In this document: in pieces, positions 18,420-30,438 of the stretch
Position numbering within the stretch: position 1 is the stretch's first letter
Layout: each line of letters opens with the position of its first letter
NCBI GenBank assembly: GCA_913061275.1
Contig: CAJXSR010000001.1
Span: forward strand, 221,670 to 285,669
Source of the DNA: an uncultured Paracoccaceae bacterium
Lineage (GTDB): Bacteria; Pseudomonadota; Alphaproteobacteria; Rhodobacterales; Rhodobacteraceae
DNA length: 64,000 nucleotides
Direction: 5' to 3'
Made by a program: the position numbers and the translations under genes
The notes under the pieces: generated by a model
Databases searched by the model: none
The model's input: the letters and a program-made list of their open reading frames with translations, nothing else
Told to the model about the DNA's origin: nothing

Positions 18420-18594
18420 TTTGTTTCCTTTCCAGCGGATCGATATGTTCGTGATCCAGTTAGGGCATTTGGCCTGAAACCTATGTGGGGCAAATCGGGA
18501 AAGTTAAGCAATTACGACGCACTGTTATTGGATAACATGCAGGATTTATGGCTTGGTTATTGAATATCATTCTGAAAAAGACCAAGTTGAGCCT

Positions 18595-18903
18595 ATGAAA
18601 AACTTTATGATAAAAACTGCCCTTGTTGTGGGCCTTAGTTTGGCGGCTAATACCCCTGTATTCGCCGCGCAAAATTGCTTTGTTGATTACAAAGCAAAGC
18701 AAAGCTCTGGTGGGTTGAAATTGCATTACGGTGTAATGAAAATCCCGTCACAGGCGTGTTCAAATAACGCGGCTGCACAAAAAATTGTTTCAAAAAGATT
18801 AGCTAACAACGGCTGGAAGCTGTTAAGAATTATGTCAAGATTTGACAATTCAGGACTTTCACAAAGGCAAGGGAATGCTGGTGCGTACTTCCTTAAATAC
18901 TGA
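18595..18903 (+). CDS. Small secreted protein, conserved in Rhodobacterales
   Basis: A 102-residue protein with signal peptide (MKNFMIKTALVVGLSLAANT, then PVFAAQ). Its mature part NCFVDYKAKQSSGGLKLHYG, then SRFDNSGLSQRQGNAGAYFLKY, resembles a family of small exported proteins found across roseobacters, of unknown role. ATG 18595 follows the upstream TTGAGCCT. The 3-prime end overlaps the next gene by 29 bases in another frame, suggesting cotranslation with the membrane-bound regulator downstream. Confidence 0.65.
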   Translation: MKNFMIKTALVVGLSLAANTPVFAAQNCFVDYKAKQSSGGLKLHYGVMKIPSQACSNNAAAQKIVSKRLANNGWKLLRIMSRFDNSGLSQRQGNAGAYFLKY

Positions 18904-19582
18904 GAACAGTAATTTTAAACCGCGTTCATTTGCGCTTTGGGGTAGCTTGTTGATTATCGGGTTGCTTTTAATTGCATCTATCGTTTTGTTTCTAAACTTA
19001 CCCGATGCGAATATGTTCAATGATCGTGTTGAACGCATATTTATTGAGAACGATGCGCTGACCAGCCCGAACGAAACTAAATTGCTGGAAATACTGGCAC
19101 AATCTGGCACCAGCTTTGCCGAAGTTTTGCAAGGGTATCGGTTTATTATTTTCGTGCTGCTTGTTCTGGCTTCTGCATTGTTAATTTCTGCATTATATTT
19201 CTTGATTACCAATTACGGGCTTAGTCAGCGCATGACTGAAATAGAACGAGCTGGTATTCATATCACCAGTCTGGTGGTAAACCGTGATGAACGGGTGGTT
19301 CATATTAACAACATGGAGTTCGAGCTGACTGAGGCTATTTGCGAAACCCTGTCTGTATTATGTGAAGCGCGGTTGGATGATGAGGTTATTTCAGGCTCTG
19401 ACCTAGAAGCGATGATAAATGGCAAAAACAAGGTTGATAGTGATGAAGCTGCAGGTGCCACACGCATTAAACGCCTGCGCGACCATTTGGGTAATCAAAT
19501 GATGTCGCAACTGCTGATTAAAAACATCAGCCGCAAAGGGTATATGTTAGCGATTGAAAAAGATGTAATTAAGATGATCTAG
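18875..19582 (+). CDS. Membrane-anchored winged-helix (OmpR/PhoB-type) DNA-binding protein
   Basis: The protein of 235 residues has two hydrophobic segments: about residues 21-43 (LWGSLLIIGLLLIASIVLFL) and 90-111 (FIIFVLLVLASALLISALYF). A C-terminal domain follows with the layout of an OmpR-type winged helix: ITSLVVNRDERVVHINNMEFELTEAICETLSVL, a helical middle, then TRIKRLRDHLGNQ and the wing LLIKNISRKGYMLAIE. This is the architecture of membrane-tethered regulators of the ToxR kind, here with the DNA-binding part at the C-terminus. ATG 18875 has AAAGG seven bases upstream; a TTG at 18842 is the alternative. The signal sensed is unknown. Confidence 0.7.
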   Translation: MLVRTSLNTENSNFKPRSFALWGSLLIIGLLLIASIVLFLNLPDANMFNDRVERIFIENDALTSPNETKLLEILAQSGTSFAEVLQGYRFIIFVLLVLASALLISALYFLITNYGLSQRMTEIERAGIHITSLVVNRDERVVHINNMEFELTEAICETLSVLCEARLDDEVISGSDLEAMINGKNKVDSDEAAGATRIKRLRDHLGNQMMSQLLIKNISRKGYMLAIEKDVIKMI

Positions 19583-19626
19583 TTAGGCTAACCCCTAACT
19601 TTCAAAACGTGTTGCTGCGTGGGTGT

Positions 19627-20288
19627 CTACTGTATTTTATTCGCGTTCAGCGGGCATGACAGATAAACACCAAACTCCTTTCCTACATCACAACTGACGC
19701 GGGCATGAACCTTGCCCTGACGGTCTAAGAACCGTTGATTGTCTTCAACAGGGAAAATACCTTCGTGCCAGATATTTGGGTGGATGTATAAACTACGGCT
19801 GCCATCGCACCAAAAGGCCACGACTTTTTCAGGCGATAGATCATCACCTGGCAAAGCTACAGGCACAATAAACGGTTTGTTGTCCAACGGGTGAAATAAT
19901 TGCCCCCCATCGGGGTGGTAATTCATATGCCACAACAGGACTTGATCGCGTGGTACAGTCGGTTCTACAGCGGATGCATGTTGCGGATCAGCACTCCAGC
20001 CTAGCACATAATTGCCATTTACCGCTTCATTGGCACCGTAAAGGACATCACCTTTCCAATAGCCGTGGAAAATACCTTCGACAAAGCCCCCTTCATCGCC
20101 TGTGCCCTCATCAATAGGTCGCCAATCTGGTGCAGGCCGGCGTACAATCTCGATCTCAAACGTATCAGGATCATCAACAAGGCAGCCATACTCTTTGACA
20201 CTGTGGTCTGTGGCACGGATCAACGGCACTTCATGCCAAGGCAGCGAAGGTTTTTCACTGGCCTCAAAAATATATTCCGGTGCATTCA

Positions 20289-20289
<1 letters not shown>
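19627..20289 (-). CDS. Ureidoglycolate lyase-like cupin in the tmp operon
   Basis: A 220-residue protein resembling the ureidoglycolate lyase (AllA) cupin family: WHMNYHPDGGQLFHPLDNKP, FIVPVALPGDDL, then YIHPNIWHEGIFPV carry the His and Glu residues of the family. The start codon overlaps the stop of tmpB by one base, so it is the third gene of a tightly coupled operon. No purine or ureide genes are present, so a ureidoglycolate role is doubtful here. It may act on a product or by-product of the phosphonate pathway. The family is moderately sure and the function open. Confidence 0.65.
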
Positions 20290-22066
<1,777 letters not shown>

Positions 22067-22125
22067 TTACAAAGTAAGGCATAATTACAAATTAGGAATA
22101 TATAGTCTTAGGGGTGGTTTTAATT

Positions 22126-22986
22126 ATGAGTAAAAATAAGATCGATAAGCTGCCGTTGGAATGGGTGCGGGTGTTTGAGGTTGCTGGAAGGTTAGGGAAT
22201 TTCACCGCAGCAGCGGTCGAGATTGGGCTGACGCAAGCAGCAGTCAGCCAGCGTATTCGTAATTTAGAAAGCCTGATCGGGGTAGAATTATTTACCCGTC
22301 AGGCACGCGGTGTGACGTTAACGGTCGAAGGAGAGGCTTGGCTGCCTTATGTTACCAACGCACTGCAAGGTTTAAACCGAAGTGCGGATGATCTGTTTGG
22401 AACTCCGTTAAAAAAAGTAATCGTTTCTGGGGCAGCTTCTGTAATACAGTTGTGGGTAGTGCCACGTTTAGCGCAATTAAGTGGTAAGGCTAATTATCAA
22501 ATTTCATTAAGTACAGTTAATGTTGAGGGTGATTTTTTACGTTCCCAAGCGATGGGTGAAATTAGATACGGGGACGGAAACTGGCCCGAAATGCGCCGTG
22601 AACGTCTGTTTAAAGAATCACTGTCACCAATGGTGGCGCCTAGGCTTTTACAATCTGGGGTTGCTTGGTCAGAGCTGCCATTTATTGCAGTATCAGGCCC
22701 ACGCCCTGGCTGGCATGAGTGGGCAGAGCAAACTGGGCATCATACACCTTCTGTTCCGATATTAAGGTTTGATAGCTTTGTATCCGCATATGCGGCTGCT
22801 ATTGCAGGGGCGGGTGTGTTGCTGGGGTCAGTGCCGCTTTGCACCCAAGCATTGGCCGATAAATCATTGGTTAGAGTATCAACTGGTACCTTAACGCATG
22901 ATGCCGGTTACTGGATGACATCGAAAGAGGGTAGGTTGCCCAACAGGCAGTGGGAAGATTTGTTGGGTTGTTTTACGGCTGTATGA
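22126..22986 (+). CDS. LysR-family regulator, probably of the tmp operon
   Basis: A 286-residue LysR protein with the N-terminal helix-turn-helix (GRLGNFTAAAVEIGLTQAAVSQRIRNLE) and a C-terminal periplasmic-binding-like effector domain. The style (PLEWVRVFEVAGRLGNFTAAA) is that of the GcvA-like subgroup. It is transcribed away from tmpA across a 98-base gap, the classic arrangement for control of the neighbouring operon. In the characterised tmp system regulation is by phosphonate substrate; the effector here is presumed similar. ATG 22126 follows AGGGGTGG. Confidence 0.85.
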   Translation: MSKNKIDKLPLEWVRVFEVAGRLGNFTAAAVEIGLTQAAVSQRIRNLESLIGVELFTRQARGVTLTVEGEAWLPYVTNALQGLNRSADDLFGTPLKKVIVSGAASVIQLWVVPRLAQLSGKANYQISLSTVNVEGDFLRSQAMGEIRYGDGNWPEMRRERLFKESLSPMVAPRLLQSGVAWSELPFIAVSGPRPGWHEWAEQTGHHTPSVPILRFDSFVSAYAAAIAGAGVLLGSVPLCTQALADKSLVRVSTGTLTHDAGYWMTSKEGRLPNRQWEDLLGCFTAV

Positions 22987-22997
22987 ACATAAAACGT

Positions 22998-23384
22998 TTA
23001 CTCTTGTTCGTTTAGAACCTTTTTGGCGGCTCGAAAACATTCCAACGCTTGTGGTACGCCGCAATAAATTCCGATGACATGGATAATGGCGCGGATTTCG
23101 TCCTGAGTTACACCATTATTAATAGCCCCACGACAATGCAATTCCCATTCGTGCATCTTGCCCAAAGCCCCAATCATGGAAAGGTTCATCATTGAACGGG
23201 TTTTGGCGTCAATAACATCATCACCCCAACCAAATCCCCAACACCATGCGGTCATGGCTTCTTGGAAAGGCCGGGTAAAATCATCAGCTGCTGCAAGATT
23301 GTCTGCTACATATTCTGCACCAAGTGTTGCTTTACGTTGCTCTAAACCTTTAAGAAACAAATCCTCATTAAATGTGTCGGTCAT
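22998..23384 (-). CDS. Carboxymuconolactone decarboxylase family protein
   Basis: A 128-residue protein of the CMD family (AhpD-like fold). The diagnostic stretch is WELHCRGAINNGVTQDEIRAIIHVIGIYCGVPQALE, with the conserved His of the family and no CxxC pair, so it belongs to the decarboxylase-like rather than the peroxidase-like branch. A role in protocatechuate degradation cannot be claimed because no pca genes are present. It lies between the LysR gene (tail to tail) and a decayed gene. Confidence 0.82.
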   Translation of the reverse strand: MTDTFNEDLFLKGLEQRKATLGAEYVADNLAAADDFTRPFQEAMTAWCWGFGWGDDVIDAKTRSMMNLSMIGALGKMHEWELHCRGAINNGVTQDEIRAIIHVIGIYCGVPQALECFRAAKKVLNEQE

Positions 23385-23417
23385 AGTTTATCCTTTAAAT
23401 TTAGTGTGCAGTTTTGT

Positions 23418-23803
23418 TTAGGCGCGTAATCGGTGTGCGTAAAGGTAATCATAATACGGTTTTATTTTATCGTAAACTTCTTGCACATGTGCGGGGGTAT
23501 CCGATAATTCTACACAACGGCGTTCTTGCGGTTTTAACTCATCCGAATTACGCAGGTTTGCATGAAACGGGTCGCCATCCAACCAACTGACTTCATCACG
23601 GGCACCTAGAAAATGTTGGGCGGCTTAGGCTGCAATGATAACATTCTGAATAATTTTAACGCTGACTTTCCAATTGCAATCTTCAGGGATTTCCACCCAC
23701 TCCAGTGGTTTAGCTTGCGCATTGTGCGGCAACCATTCTCCCAATTCATTGAGTGTATTTGGAAGCTAGTCACCTATCGGATTGGCGCTATTACCCAAGT
23801 TGA
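23418..23803 (-). pseudogene. Decayed gene with an in-frame stop, downstream of the hydantoinase
   Basis: On the minus strand one reading frame carries coding-like protein interrupted by TAA at 23625-23627. Upstream piece: LNELGEWLPHNAQAKPLEWV. Downstream piece: RDEVSWLDGDPFHANLRNSD, ending YDYLYAHRLRA before a stop at 23418. A further TAG interrupts the frame about 45 codons upstream of the internal TAA. The continuity of frame across two stops suggests point-mutation decay. The C-terminal ending recalls some sulfotransferase-like proteins, but I cannot assign the family. Confidence 0.5.
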
Positions 23804-26800
23804 TTAATCTGACAATACTCCCCATCCGCCACCGCCGGGTGTTTTCATTTGAAAAATATCACCTTTATTAATCTGTGTGCTGTCGTTGCCTTGTAGTTTC
23901 TCAACCGTTCCGTCGGTTCTGTAAACGCTGTTTTTACCGATTTTACCTGGTTCACCACCATCCCCGCCAAATGCTTGGGTGATGCGATGTGAACAAAGTG
24001 TCGTCACGGTAATTTTTTCAAGGAAACGGATACGTCGTGTCAGGCCATTACCGCCTGCCCATTTGCCTGCACCGCCTGATCCGTGGCGGATAGAAAACTC
24101 TTCTACTTGGATCGGAAAGCGGGTTTCCAACACTTCGGGGTCGGTCATTAACGTATTGGTCATATGTGAATGCACCGCATCTGCGCCGTTAAAGCCTGGG
24201 CCTGCGCCTGTTCCGCCTGCAATGGTTTCATAGTTCTGGAACTCTTCATTGCCCCAGACGAAATTATTCATCGTGCCCTGACTGCCTGCCATGGTTTTCA
24301 GCGCACCATACAGACAATCGGCTATTGCTTGGCTGACCTCTGTATTGCCCGATATTACTGCCGCCGGATAGATGGGGTTAATCATTGAACCTTCTGGTGC
24401 AATGATTTCAATCGGTTTCAAGCAACCTTCGTTCATCGGGATGTCTTGGCCAACAAGAGTGCGAAAAACATACAAAACAACCGCGTGGCAAATCGATAGG
24501 GGTGCGTTGTAATTACCGAAATGTTGATCGGATGTACCCGTGAAATCCACCACGGCTGAACCGTTTGCCTGATCTACGGTTATTTTCACTTCTAGGTGCG
24601 CACCGTGGTCTAGCGGATAAACGAAATGGCCGTCTTTCAGTTGGCCAATCACGCGGCGCACGGAAGCTTCTGCATTGGCTTGCACATGGCGCATATAGGC
24701 CAGTACGGTATCTTTGCCGAAGTTGGCAATCATACGGTGAACTTCCTTGATGCCAGTGGCATTGGCCGCAACCTGCGCTTCCAGATCGGCGATGTTCTGG
24801 CTGATATTGCGGCAAGGATATTTGCCCGAGGAAAGAAGCTTATGTATTGCATCAAGTCGCAGTTCGCCATTTTCGACCATTTTGAAATTGTCGATAAGGA
24901 CGCCTTCTTCATCGATATGGGTGCTGTCAGGTGGGGCTGAACCAGGTGTGCGCCCGCCGATGTCCGCATGGTGACCACGTGAACCGACATAGAACAAAAT
25001 TTCAGTGCCATCTTCGTCAAAAACAGGTGTAATTACAGTGACATCGGGCAGATGGGTGCCGCCGTTGAATGGCGCGTTCAGCATATAGCTGTCACCTGCT
25101 TTCATCTTACCTTCGTTCATGCGGATAATGGTGCGGATACTTTCACCCATTGAACCCAGATGCACAGGCACATGCGGCGCGTTGGCCACCAGATCACCTG
25201 TGGGGTCAAACAGGGCGCAGGAAAAATCTAGCCGTTCGCGGATATTTACCGAATAGGCGGTATGGGCCAGTGTTGTACCCATTTGTTCTGCGATCGACAT
25301 GAACAGGTTATTGAACACTTCCAGCATCACAGGATCGGCATCTGTACCAAGCGCGTGCTCTGATTTGCGTTCTTCGGTGCGTGTGACAATCAGATTACCC
25401 AAGGCATCACGCTTCGCACTCCAACCATCCATAATTAGGTTGGTGCCTGTTGGTTCAGTTACAATCGCTGGGCCTTTTATTGCGGTATTATTTGCAATGG
25501 CATCGCGGTGAATTAGGGTTGAGGGCTTTGTTACCCCGTTGGTGAACAAAGGCACTGTTGTGGCTTTACTGTCGCTTGCAAGAGCTACGGGTGCATCGGC
25601 TTTGTCGGCCATTTCACCTACGGCTTCAACTGCCAGCATGTCGATTTTAATCTTGCGGTCGGCGGCAACAAAGCCAAAGCGTGCGTGATGCGCTTCTTCA
25701 AAAGCGGCTTTGATCTGGTCAACATTGCCAAAGGGAACTTGTAACGCTTGATGCGAGCCATCATAGCGCACGTGTACGGTTGCAGCTGCAGAGATGTCGC
25801 TTTTTGGAACGCCCTGTTGCAAGATTTCTTTTGTCGCATCTGCGGCAAGTATATCCAGACGTTCTTGTGCGGTATCCAGTTGCGAAAGCGTCAGGTCAGC
25901 CTGCTCTTCACGCAGAGCGCGCACATCGGCCAACCCCATACCAAGTGCGGATAATACGCCTGCAAACGAGTGGATGAATACGCGTTTCATGCCCAAAGCA
26001 TCGGCCACGCGGCAAGCATGTTGACCGCCTGCACCCCCAAAAGACACGAGCGTGTATTCGGTTACGTCATGACCACGTTCAACGCTGATTTTTTTCACTG
26101 CACGGGCCATGTTGCCCACTGCGATTTGCAAGAAACCTTCGGCGGTTTGCTCAGCTGACAGTTGCGGCATACCCGTTTCTGTGGAAATTTGGGCGGCAAG
26201 GGCGGTGAATTTTTCACGCACCACATCTGCATCCAGCGGCAGATCGCCATTCGGCCCAAAAACTTTGGGGAAATGGTTAGGGTTCAGACAACCAAGCACG
26301 ACGTTACAATCGGTCACTGTCAAAGGGCCACCACGGCGATAACATGCGGGGCCAGGGTTGGCACCCGCACTTTCAGGGCCGACTTGATAACGGCCGTCTT
26401 GGAAGGTCAGGATCGAACCACCGCCTGCGGCAACGGTGTGAATGTCCATCATGGGCGCGCGCATGCGCACGCCTGCAACCTCGGTTTCAAACGAGCGTTC
26501 CAAGGTGCCTGCATAGTGGCAAACGTCGGTAGATGTGCCGCCCATGTCAAAGCCGATGATTTTGTCAAACCCTGCCTGAGCTGCGGTGGCAACCATGCCG
26601 ACAACGCCGCCTGCGGGGCCTGACAGGATAGAGTCTTTGCCTTGAAAAATGTTGGCCTGTGTCAGACCACCGTCAGATTTCATAAAGAACAACCGTTCAC
26701 AACCGCCATTTTCTACGTCAAGTGCCGTTGATACCTGATCTACGTATTTGCGCAATATAGGTGACAGATAGGCGTCAACAACTGTGGTGTCTCCGCGCCC

Positions 26801-27421
26801 GACTATTTTGATTAAGCGTGATGTTTCATGGCTGGTCGAAATTTGGGTAAAGCCTATGCTATGTGCAATTTCGGCAACGCGCGCTTCGTGCCCTGCGTTT
26901 AAATAAGCGTGTAGAAACGCGATGGCGATGCTGCGATACCCTGCGTTATATGCTGATTGAAGGTCACCAGTAACTGCAGCTTCATCAAGCGGCGTTAATA
27001 CTGTGCCTTTTGCATCAAGACGTTCAGTAACCTCATAAGCCTCTGAATATAAAAGCTCTGGTAATTTGATTTCCAGATCAAATAGTTTCGGGCGGTTCTG
27101 ATAACCGATCCTAAGCATGTCTTTGAAACCTTTGGTGATAAACAGTACAACTGGCTCGCCTGCGCGTTCAAGTAGGGCATTCGTGGCAACGGTTGTTCCC
27201 ATTTTTACGGCAGAGATTTGACCTTTGACGAAAGGCTCATCCTGATCCAAGCCCAGTAGATCACGAATACCTTGCACTGCGGCATCGGGATAACGTTCAG
27301 GGTTTTCTGACAACAATTTGTGTGAGACTAGCGCACCATTTGGGTTGCGACCGACAATATCTGTAAAGGTACCGCCACGGTCGACCCAAAATTGCCACTT
27401 CGCCATTTGATTTAAAACCAT
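23804..27421 (-). CDS. Hydantoinase/5-oxoprolinase family protein (HyuA-HyuB fusion)
   Basis: A 1205-residue ATP-dependent amidohydrolase of the 5-oxoprolinase/N-methylhydantoinase family, the two subunits fused as in eukaryotic and some bacterial 5-oxoprolinases. The HyuA half (about 1-690) carries [19 protein letters not shown] and [16 protein letters not shown], the actin-like ATPase loops. The HyuB half (about 695-1205) begins [19 protein letters not shown] and includes [13 protein letters not shown]. Plausible substrates are 5-oxoproline, hydantoins or related cyclic amides. It is divergent from a TRAP importer, which may bring in its substrate. Confidence 0.88.
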   Translation of the reverse strand: MVLNQMAKWQFWVDRGGTFTDIVGRNPNGALVSHKLLSENPERYPDAAVQGIRDLLGLDQDEPFVKGQISAVKMGTTVATNALLERAGEPVVLFITKGFKDMLRIGYQNRPKLFDLEIKLPELLYSEAYEVTERLDAKGTVLTPLDEAAVTGDLQSAYNAGYRSIAIAFLHAYLNAGHEARVAEIAHSIGFTQISTSHETSRLIKIVGRGDTTVVDAYLSPILRKYVDQVSTALDVENGGCERLFFMKSDGGLTQANIFQGKDSILSGPAGGVVGMVATAAQAGFDKIIGFDMGGTSTDVCHYAGTLERSFETEVAGVRMRAPMMDIHTVAAGGGSILTFQDGRYQVGPESAGANPGPACYRRGGPLTVTDCNVVLGCLNPNHFPKVFGPNGDLPLDADVVREKFTALAAQISTETGMPQLSAEQTAEGFLQIAVGNMARAVKKISVERGHDVTEYTLVSFGGAGGQHACRVADALGMKRVFIHSFAGVLSALGMGLADVRALREEQADLTLSQLDTAQERLDILAADATKEILQQGVPKSDISAAATVHVRYDGSHQALQVPFGNVDQIKAAFEEAHHARFGFVAADRKIKIDMLAVEAVGEMADKADAPVALASDSKATTVPLFTNGVTKPSTLIHRDAIANNTAIKGPAIVTEPTGTNLIMDGWSAKRDALGNLIVTRTEERKSEHALGTDADPVMLEVFNNLFMSIAEQMGTTLAHTAYSVNIRERLDFSCALFDPTGDLVANAPHVPVHLGSMGESIRTIIRMNEGKMKAGDSYMLNAPFNGGTHLPDVTVITPVFDEDGTEILFYVGSRGHHADIGGRTPGSAPPDSTHIDEEGVLIDNFKMVENGELRLDAIHKLLSSGKYPCRNISQNIADLEAQVAANATGIKEVHRMIANFGKDTVLAYMRHVQANAEASVRRVIGQLKDGHFVYPLDHGAHLEVKITVDQANGSAVVDFTGTSDQHFGNYNAPLSICHAVVLYVFRTLVGQDIPMNEGCLKPIEIIAPEGSMINPIYPAAVISGNTEVSQAIADCLYGALKTMAGSQGTMNNFVWGNEEFQNYETIAGGTGAGPGFNGADAVHSHMTNTLMTDPEVLETRFPIQVEEFSIRHGSGGAGKWAGGNGLTRRIRFLEKITVTTLCSHRITQAFGGDGGEPGKIGKNSVYRTDGTVEKLQGNDSTQINKGDIFQMKTPGGGGWGVLSD

Positions 27422-27541
27422 GATTTTTTCCCGAATCTATATTTATGTTGATTTAATTACATATCAATGACAAAATGTAAACGTTATGTAATTGATAAAG
27501 ATTTGGCGCTTCGCCAAATTTACTCATGGGAGAGATAATAA

Positions 27542-28501
27542 ATGAAACATATATTTGTATTTGCAGCGGCTATGGCATTAGCTGCACCAGCACTTGCTGA
27601 AAAGTGGGATATGCCAACACCATATGGCGATAGCACGTTCCACACTCAAAACATTAGCCTGTTTGCGGATGATGTGCGCACAGCCACAAACGGCGACTTG
27701 GACATCACAGTTCATTCGGCCGGATCACTATTTCCGCATTCCGAAATCAAAAACGCGATTCGCTCACGCCAAGTGCCGATTGGTGAGTTTTTCCTGTCAC
27801 GCCTGTCTAACGAAGACGCAGCTTACGGTATCGACAGCCAACCATTTGTGGCTACATCCTATGAAGATGCCGCTAAACTATGGGCGGCACAAAAACCTGT
27901 GATTACTGAGTTGTTAGCAGAACAAGGCCTGATGCCATTGTTTTCAGTGCCATGGCCTGCACAAGGGCTATATACCAAAAGCGAAATTACAACAGTTGAC
28001 CAACTAGCTGGTCTGCGTTTTCGGGCCTATAATGCTGCTTTGGAAGAGCTTGCCACATTGGCAGGTGCAGCACCTGTACAAATTGAAGCTTCTGACATTG
28101 CGCAAGCATTTTCAACTGGCCAAGTTGCGGCAATGATTACGTCACCTTCAACAGGTGCCAACTCATCCGCATGGGATTTCCTAAGTCATTACAGTTCAAT
28201 CAATGCATGGGTTCCTAAGAACATCGTTGTTGTAAACAAGCGTGTTTTTGACAAACTTTCAGCAGAGTCTCAGGCAGCTGTGATTGCCGCCGCTGCAAAG
28301 GCAGAAACCCGTGGTTGGGCAATGTCTGCTGAAGAAGCAAAAATTAAAACTGCTATTATGGCCGATAATGGCATGACGGTTTATGCACCTAGTGACGCAT
28401 TGAAGTCCGGCCTTGAAGGCATCGGCGCGACAATGCTGGAAACATGGAATGCAAAAGCTTCTGACGCTGCGAAATCAGTTCTAAGTACTTACCAAAAATA
28501 A
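27542..28501 (+). CDS. dctP: TRAP transporter substrate-binding protein (DctP family)
   Basis: A 319-residue periplasmic solute receptor with signal peptide (MKHIFVFAAAMALAAPALA). The DctP-fold middle has LAGLRFRAYNAALEELATL, which carries the conserved Arg that binds carboxylates in TRAP receptors. It captures an organic acid and hands it to the DctQM membrane pair encoded next. A GGGAGAGAT ribosome site precedes the start. The gene is divergent from the hydantoinase gene, so the ligand may be a cyclic amide or its product. Confidence 0.9.
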   Translation: MKHIFVFAAAMALAAPALAEKWDMPTPYGDSTFHTQNISLFADDVRTATNGDLDITVHSAGSLFPHSEIKNAIRSRQVPIGEFFLSRLSNEDAAYGIDSQPFVATSYEDAAKLWAAQKPVITELLAEQGLMPLFSVPWPAQGLYTKSEITTVDQLAGLRFRAYNAALEELATLAGAAPVQIEASDIAQAFSTGQVAAMITSPSTGANSSAWDFLSHYSSINAWVPKNIVVVNKRVFDKLSAESQAAVIAAAAKAETRGWAMSAEEAKIKTAIMADNGMTVYAPSDALKSGLEGIGATMLETWNAKASDAAKSVLSTYQK

Positions 28502-28513
28502 GCCAAAATAACG

Positions 28514-28542
28514 TGGCCTCCCGTTTTTGGGGGGCCATTTTC
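28514..28542 (+). terminator. Attenuating hairpin between dctP and dctQ
   Basis: TGGCCTCCC at 28514-28522 pairs with GGGGGGCCA at 28529-28537 across a six-base loop and is followed by TTTTC. Partial termination here would leave more receptor than membrane subunits, as is common for binding-protein operons. Confidence 0.75.
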
Positions 28543-28563
28543 ATAATGCAGCAGGGGGGATCC

Positions 28564-29088
28564 ATGCGAAATTTTTTAGACAGGCTATATTGGCTTTCAG
28601 GTTTGGTTGCGGGGTGTCTAATCATCGCGATCTGCCTGCTTGTTAGTGTCCAGATACTATTGAACGGGGCCACGCGTATGTTTGGCCCAATTTTGCCGTC
28701 AACCATTCTGTCCTATGCAGATTTTTCCGGCTTTATGCTGGCGGGGGCATCGTTTTTGGCCTTGGCGCACACGTTGCGTGAGGGTGGGCATATCCGAGTT
28801 AATCTTGTGACCCAGCAATTACCGATAAAAGTACAAGTGGTGCTGGAATTTATCGTTTTGCTGTTGTCAATCTCGGTGATTGGTTATGCGCTTTGGTTCA
28901 TGATTGAGATGATACTGGAAAGCTACCATTACAGTGATACGTCACCAGGTATTATTCCAATACCATTGGCCATTCCACAAAGTGTTGTTGGCTTGGGATT
29001 AACCATAATGTGGATCTCGCTGATCGACACATTGTTTGATCTTATCCGCACCAAAAAACCTGTTTTATCTACACCGGACGAGGTTTGA
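28564..29088 (+). CDS. dctQ: TRAP transporter small membrane subunit (DctQ family)
   Basis: A 174-residue protein with four hydrophobic segments (near 9-32, 46-64, 87-110 and 129-150) and the DctQ-like second segment LSYADFSGFMLAGASFLALA preceding AHTLREGGHIRVNLV. It forms the membrane complex with DctM. ATG 28564 follows GGGGGGATCC; the frame is open further upstream, but that region is the terminator hairpin and not coding. Confidence 0.88.
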   Translation: MRNFLDRLYWLSGLVAGCLIIAICLLVSVQILLNGATRMFGPILPSTILSYADFSGFMLAGASFLALAHTLREGGHIRVNLVTQQLPIKVQVVLEFIVLLLSISVIGYALWFMIEMILESYHYSDTSPGIIPIPLAIPQSVVGLGLTIMWISLIDTLFDLIRTKKPVLSTPDEV

Positions 29089-29089
29089 T

Positions 29090-30391
29090 ATGTCTGATCC
29101 ATTTATAGCTTTAACGCTTCTTCTTTTGCTTATCGGCCTTTTGTCTATGGGCGTATGGGTTGCCGTGGCATTGGCCCTTGTCGGCCTTGTGTCCATCGTA
29201 TCCTTTTCAAATGCACCCGCTGGGTTGGTTCTGGCTACCACGTTCTGGGGGCACAGCCATTCATGGGCATTAACAGCCTTGCCGCTGTTTATCCTGATGG
29301 GCGAGGTGCTGTTGCGATCGCGACTTAGCCAAGACATGTTCTCTGGTTTAGCGCCATGGTTAGGCAAAGCGCCTGGTCGTCTATTGCATGTGAACATCCT
29401 GGGGTGTGCGATATTCGCAGCCGTATCAGGTTCTTCTGCTGCCACTGCTGCCACTATTGGGCGGATGTCGGTGCCTGAACTAACCAAACGCGGTTATCCG
29501 GAAAGCTTGATTTTAGGTACACTTGCTGGCTCTGCCACGCTGGGCCTATTAATCCCGCCATCCATCATCCTGATCGTTTACGGGGTAGCAACCGAGCAAT
29601 CTATCGCGCGCTTGTTTATGGCTGGCGTTTTGCCAGGTGCGATGCTGATTTCGCTGTTCGCAGCTTATGTTGGTATTCGGGCGTTAATGAACCCTGAACT
29701 GATCCCGAAGCTGGATGTAGAATTTTCTTTTATGGAAAAAATCAAAGCATCCCGTAACTTAATACCAGTAGCATTGCTTATTGGTGGGGTCATCGGCTCT
29801 ATCTATGGTGGGCTGGCATCCCCTACAGATGCGGCTGCCTTGGGCGTGGTACTGGCTTGTATTCTGGCATGGGCATCTGGCTCATTCAGTAAAGCTTTGT
29901 TCTGGGACGCGGTGATGTCGGCAACCCGCACATCGTGTATGATTGCGTTCATTCTGGTAGGGGCGGCATTTCTGTCGATCTCTATGGGCTTTACCGGTTT
30001 GCCGCGTAATCTGGCCACATGGATTGGTGGTATGGGTCTGTCACCCTATGCGCTGCTGGCGGCACTGACTGTGTTCTTTGTGGTCTTGGGCTGTTTTCTG
30101 GACGGCATTTCGGTGGTGGTACTGACCACATCGATTATCATGCCGATGGTTACTTCGGTTGGCATCGACCCATTGTGGTTCGGTATCTATCTGGTGATCG
30201 TGGTGGAAATGAGCCAGATCACGCCACCAGTTGGGTTCAACCTGTTTGTGATACAAGGATTGACGGGTATCAATATCCTGCGGGTAGCAAAAGCCGCATT
30301 CCCGTTTTTCTTGTTGCTACTACTTGGTGTGGCGTTGATTACAGTATTCCCGCAGATTGTGACTTTCCTGCCGAATGCGATGAATAACTAG
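29090..30391 (+). CDS. dctM: TRAP transporter large membrane subunit (DctM family)
   Basis: A 433-residue polytopic protein with about twelve hydrophobic segments. The DctM signatures are GSATLGLLIPPSIILIVYGV, GLASPTDAAALGVV and VVEMSQITPPVGFNLFVIQG. It couples Na+ or H+ entry to solute uptake with DctQ. The start at 29090 is two bases after the DctQ stop. The family and complex are certain; the substrate is not. Confidence 0.92.
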   Translation: MSDPFIALTLLLLLIGLLSMGVWVAVALALVGLVSIVSFSNAPAGLVLATTFWGHSHSWALTALPLFILMGEVLLRSRLSQDMFSGLAPWLGKAPGRLLHVNILGCAIFAAVSGSSAATAATIGRMSVPELTKRGYPESLILGTLAGSATLGLLIPPSIILIVYGVATEQSIARLFMAGVLPGAMLISLFAAYVGIRALMNPELIPKLDVEFSFMEKIKASRNLIPVALLIGGVIGSIYGGLASPTDAAALGVVLACILAWASGSFSKALFWDAVMSATRTSCMIAFILVGAAFLSISMGFTGLPRNLATWIGGMGLSPYALLAALTVFFVVLGCFLDGISVVVLTTSIIMPMVTSVGIDPLWFGIYLVIVVEMSQITPPVGFNLFVIQGLTGINILRVAKAAFPFFLLLLLGVALITVFPQIVTFLPNAMNN

Positions 30392-30399
30392 CAAAGACA

Positions 30400-30431
30400 C
30401 CTGTTGACGCGGTATAGATCGCGTCAACAGG
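30400..30431. terminator. Bidirectional terminator between dctM and the MarR-type gene
   Basis: CCTGTTGACGCG at 30400-30411 and its perfect complement CGCGTCAACAGG at 30420-30431 form a 12-pair stem with an eight-base loop, placed between two convergent genes. Flanking sequences are AT-rich on both sides. Confidence 0.85.
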
Positions 30432-30438
30432 CTTATTA

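Noticed and set aside
22998..23384. Protocatechuate-pathway pcaC
   Set aside because: Only the general CMD fold is visible, and no pca genes lie nearby.
26162..26623. 153-codon plus-strand frame opposite the hydantoinase gene
   Set aside because: Antisense shadow in the best-conserved ATPase part of the fusion protein; composition is Cys/His/Arg-rich as expected of a shadow.
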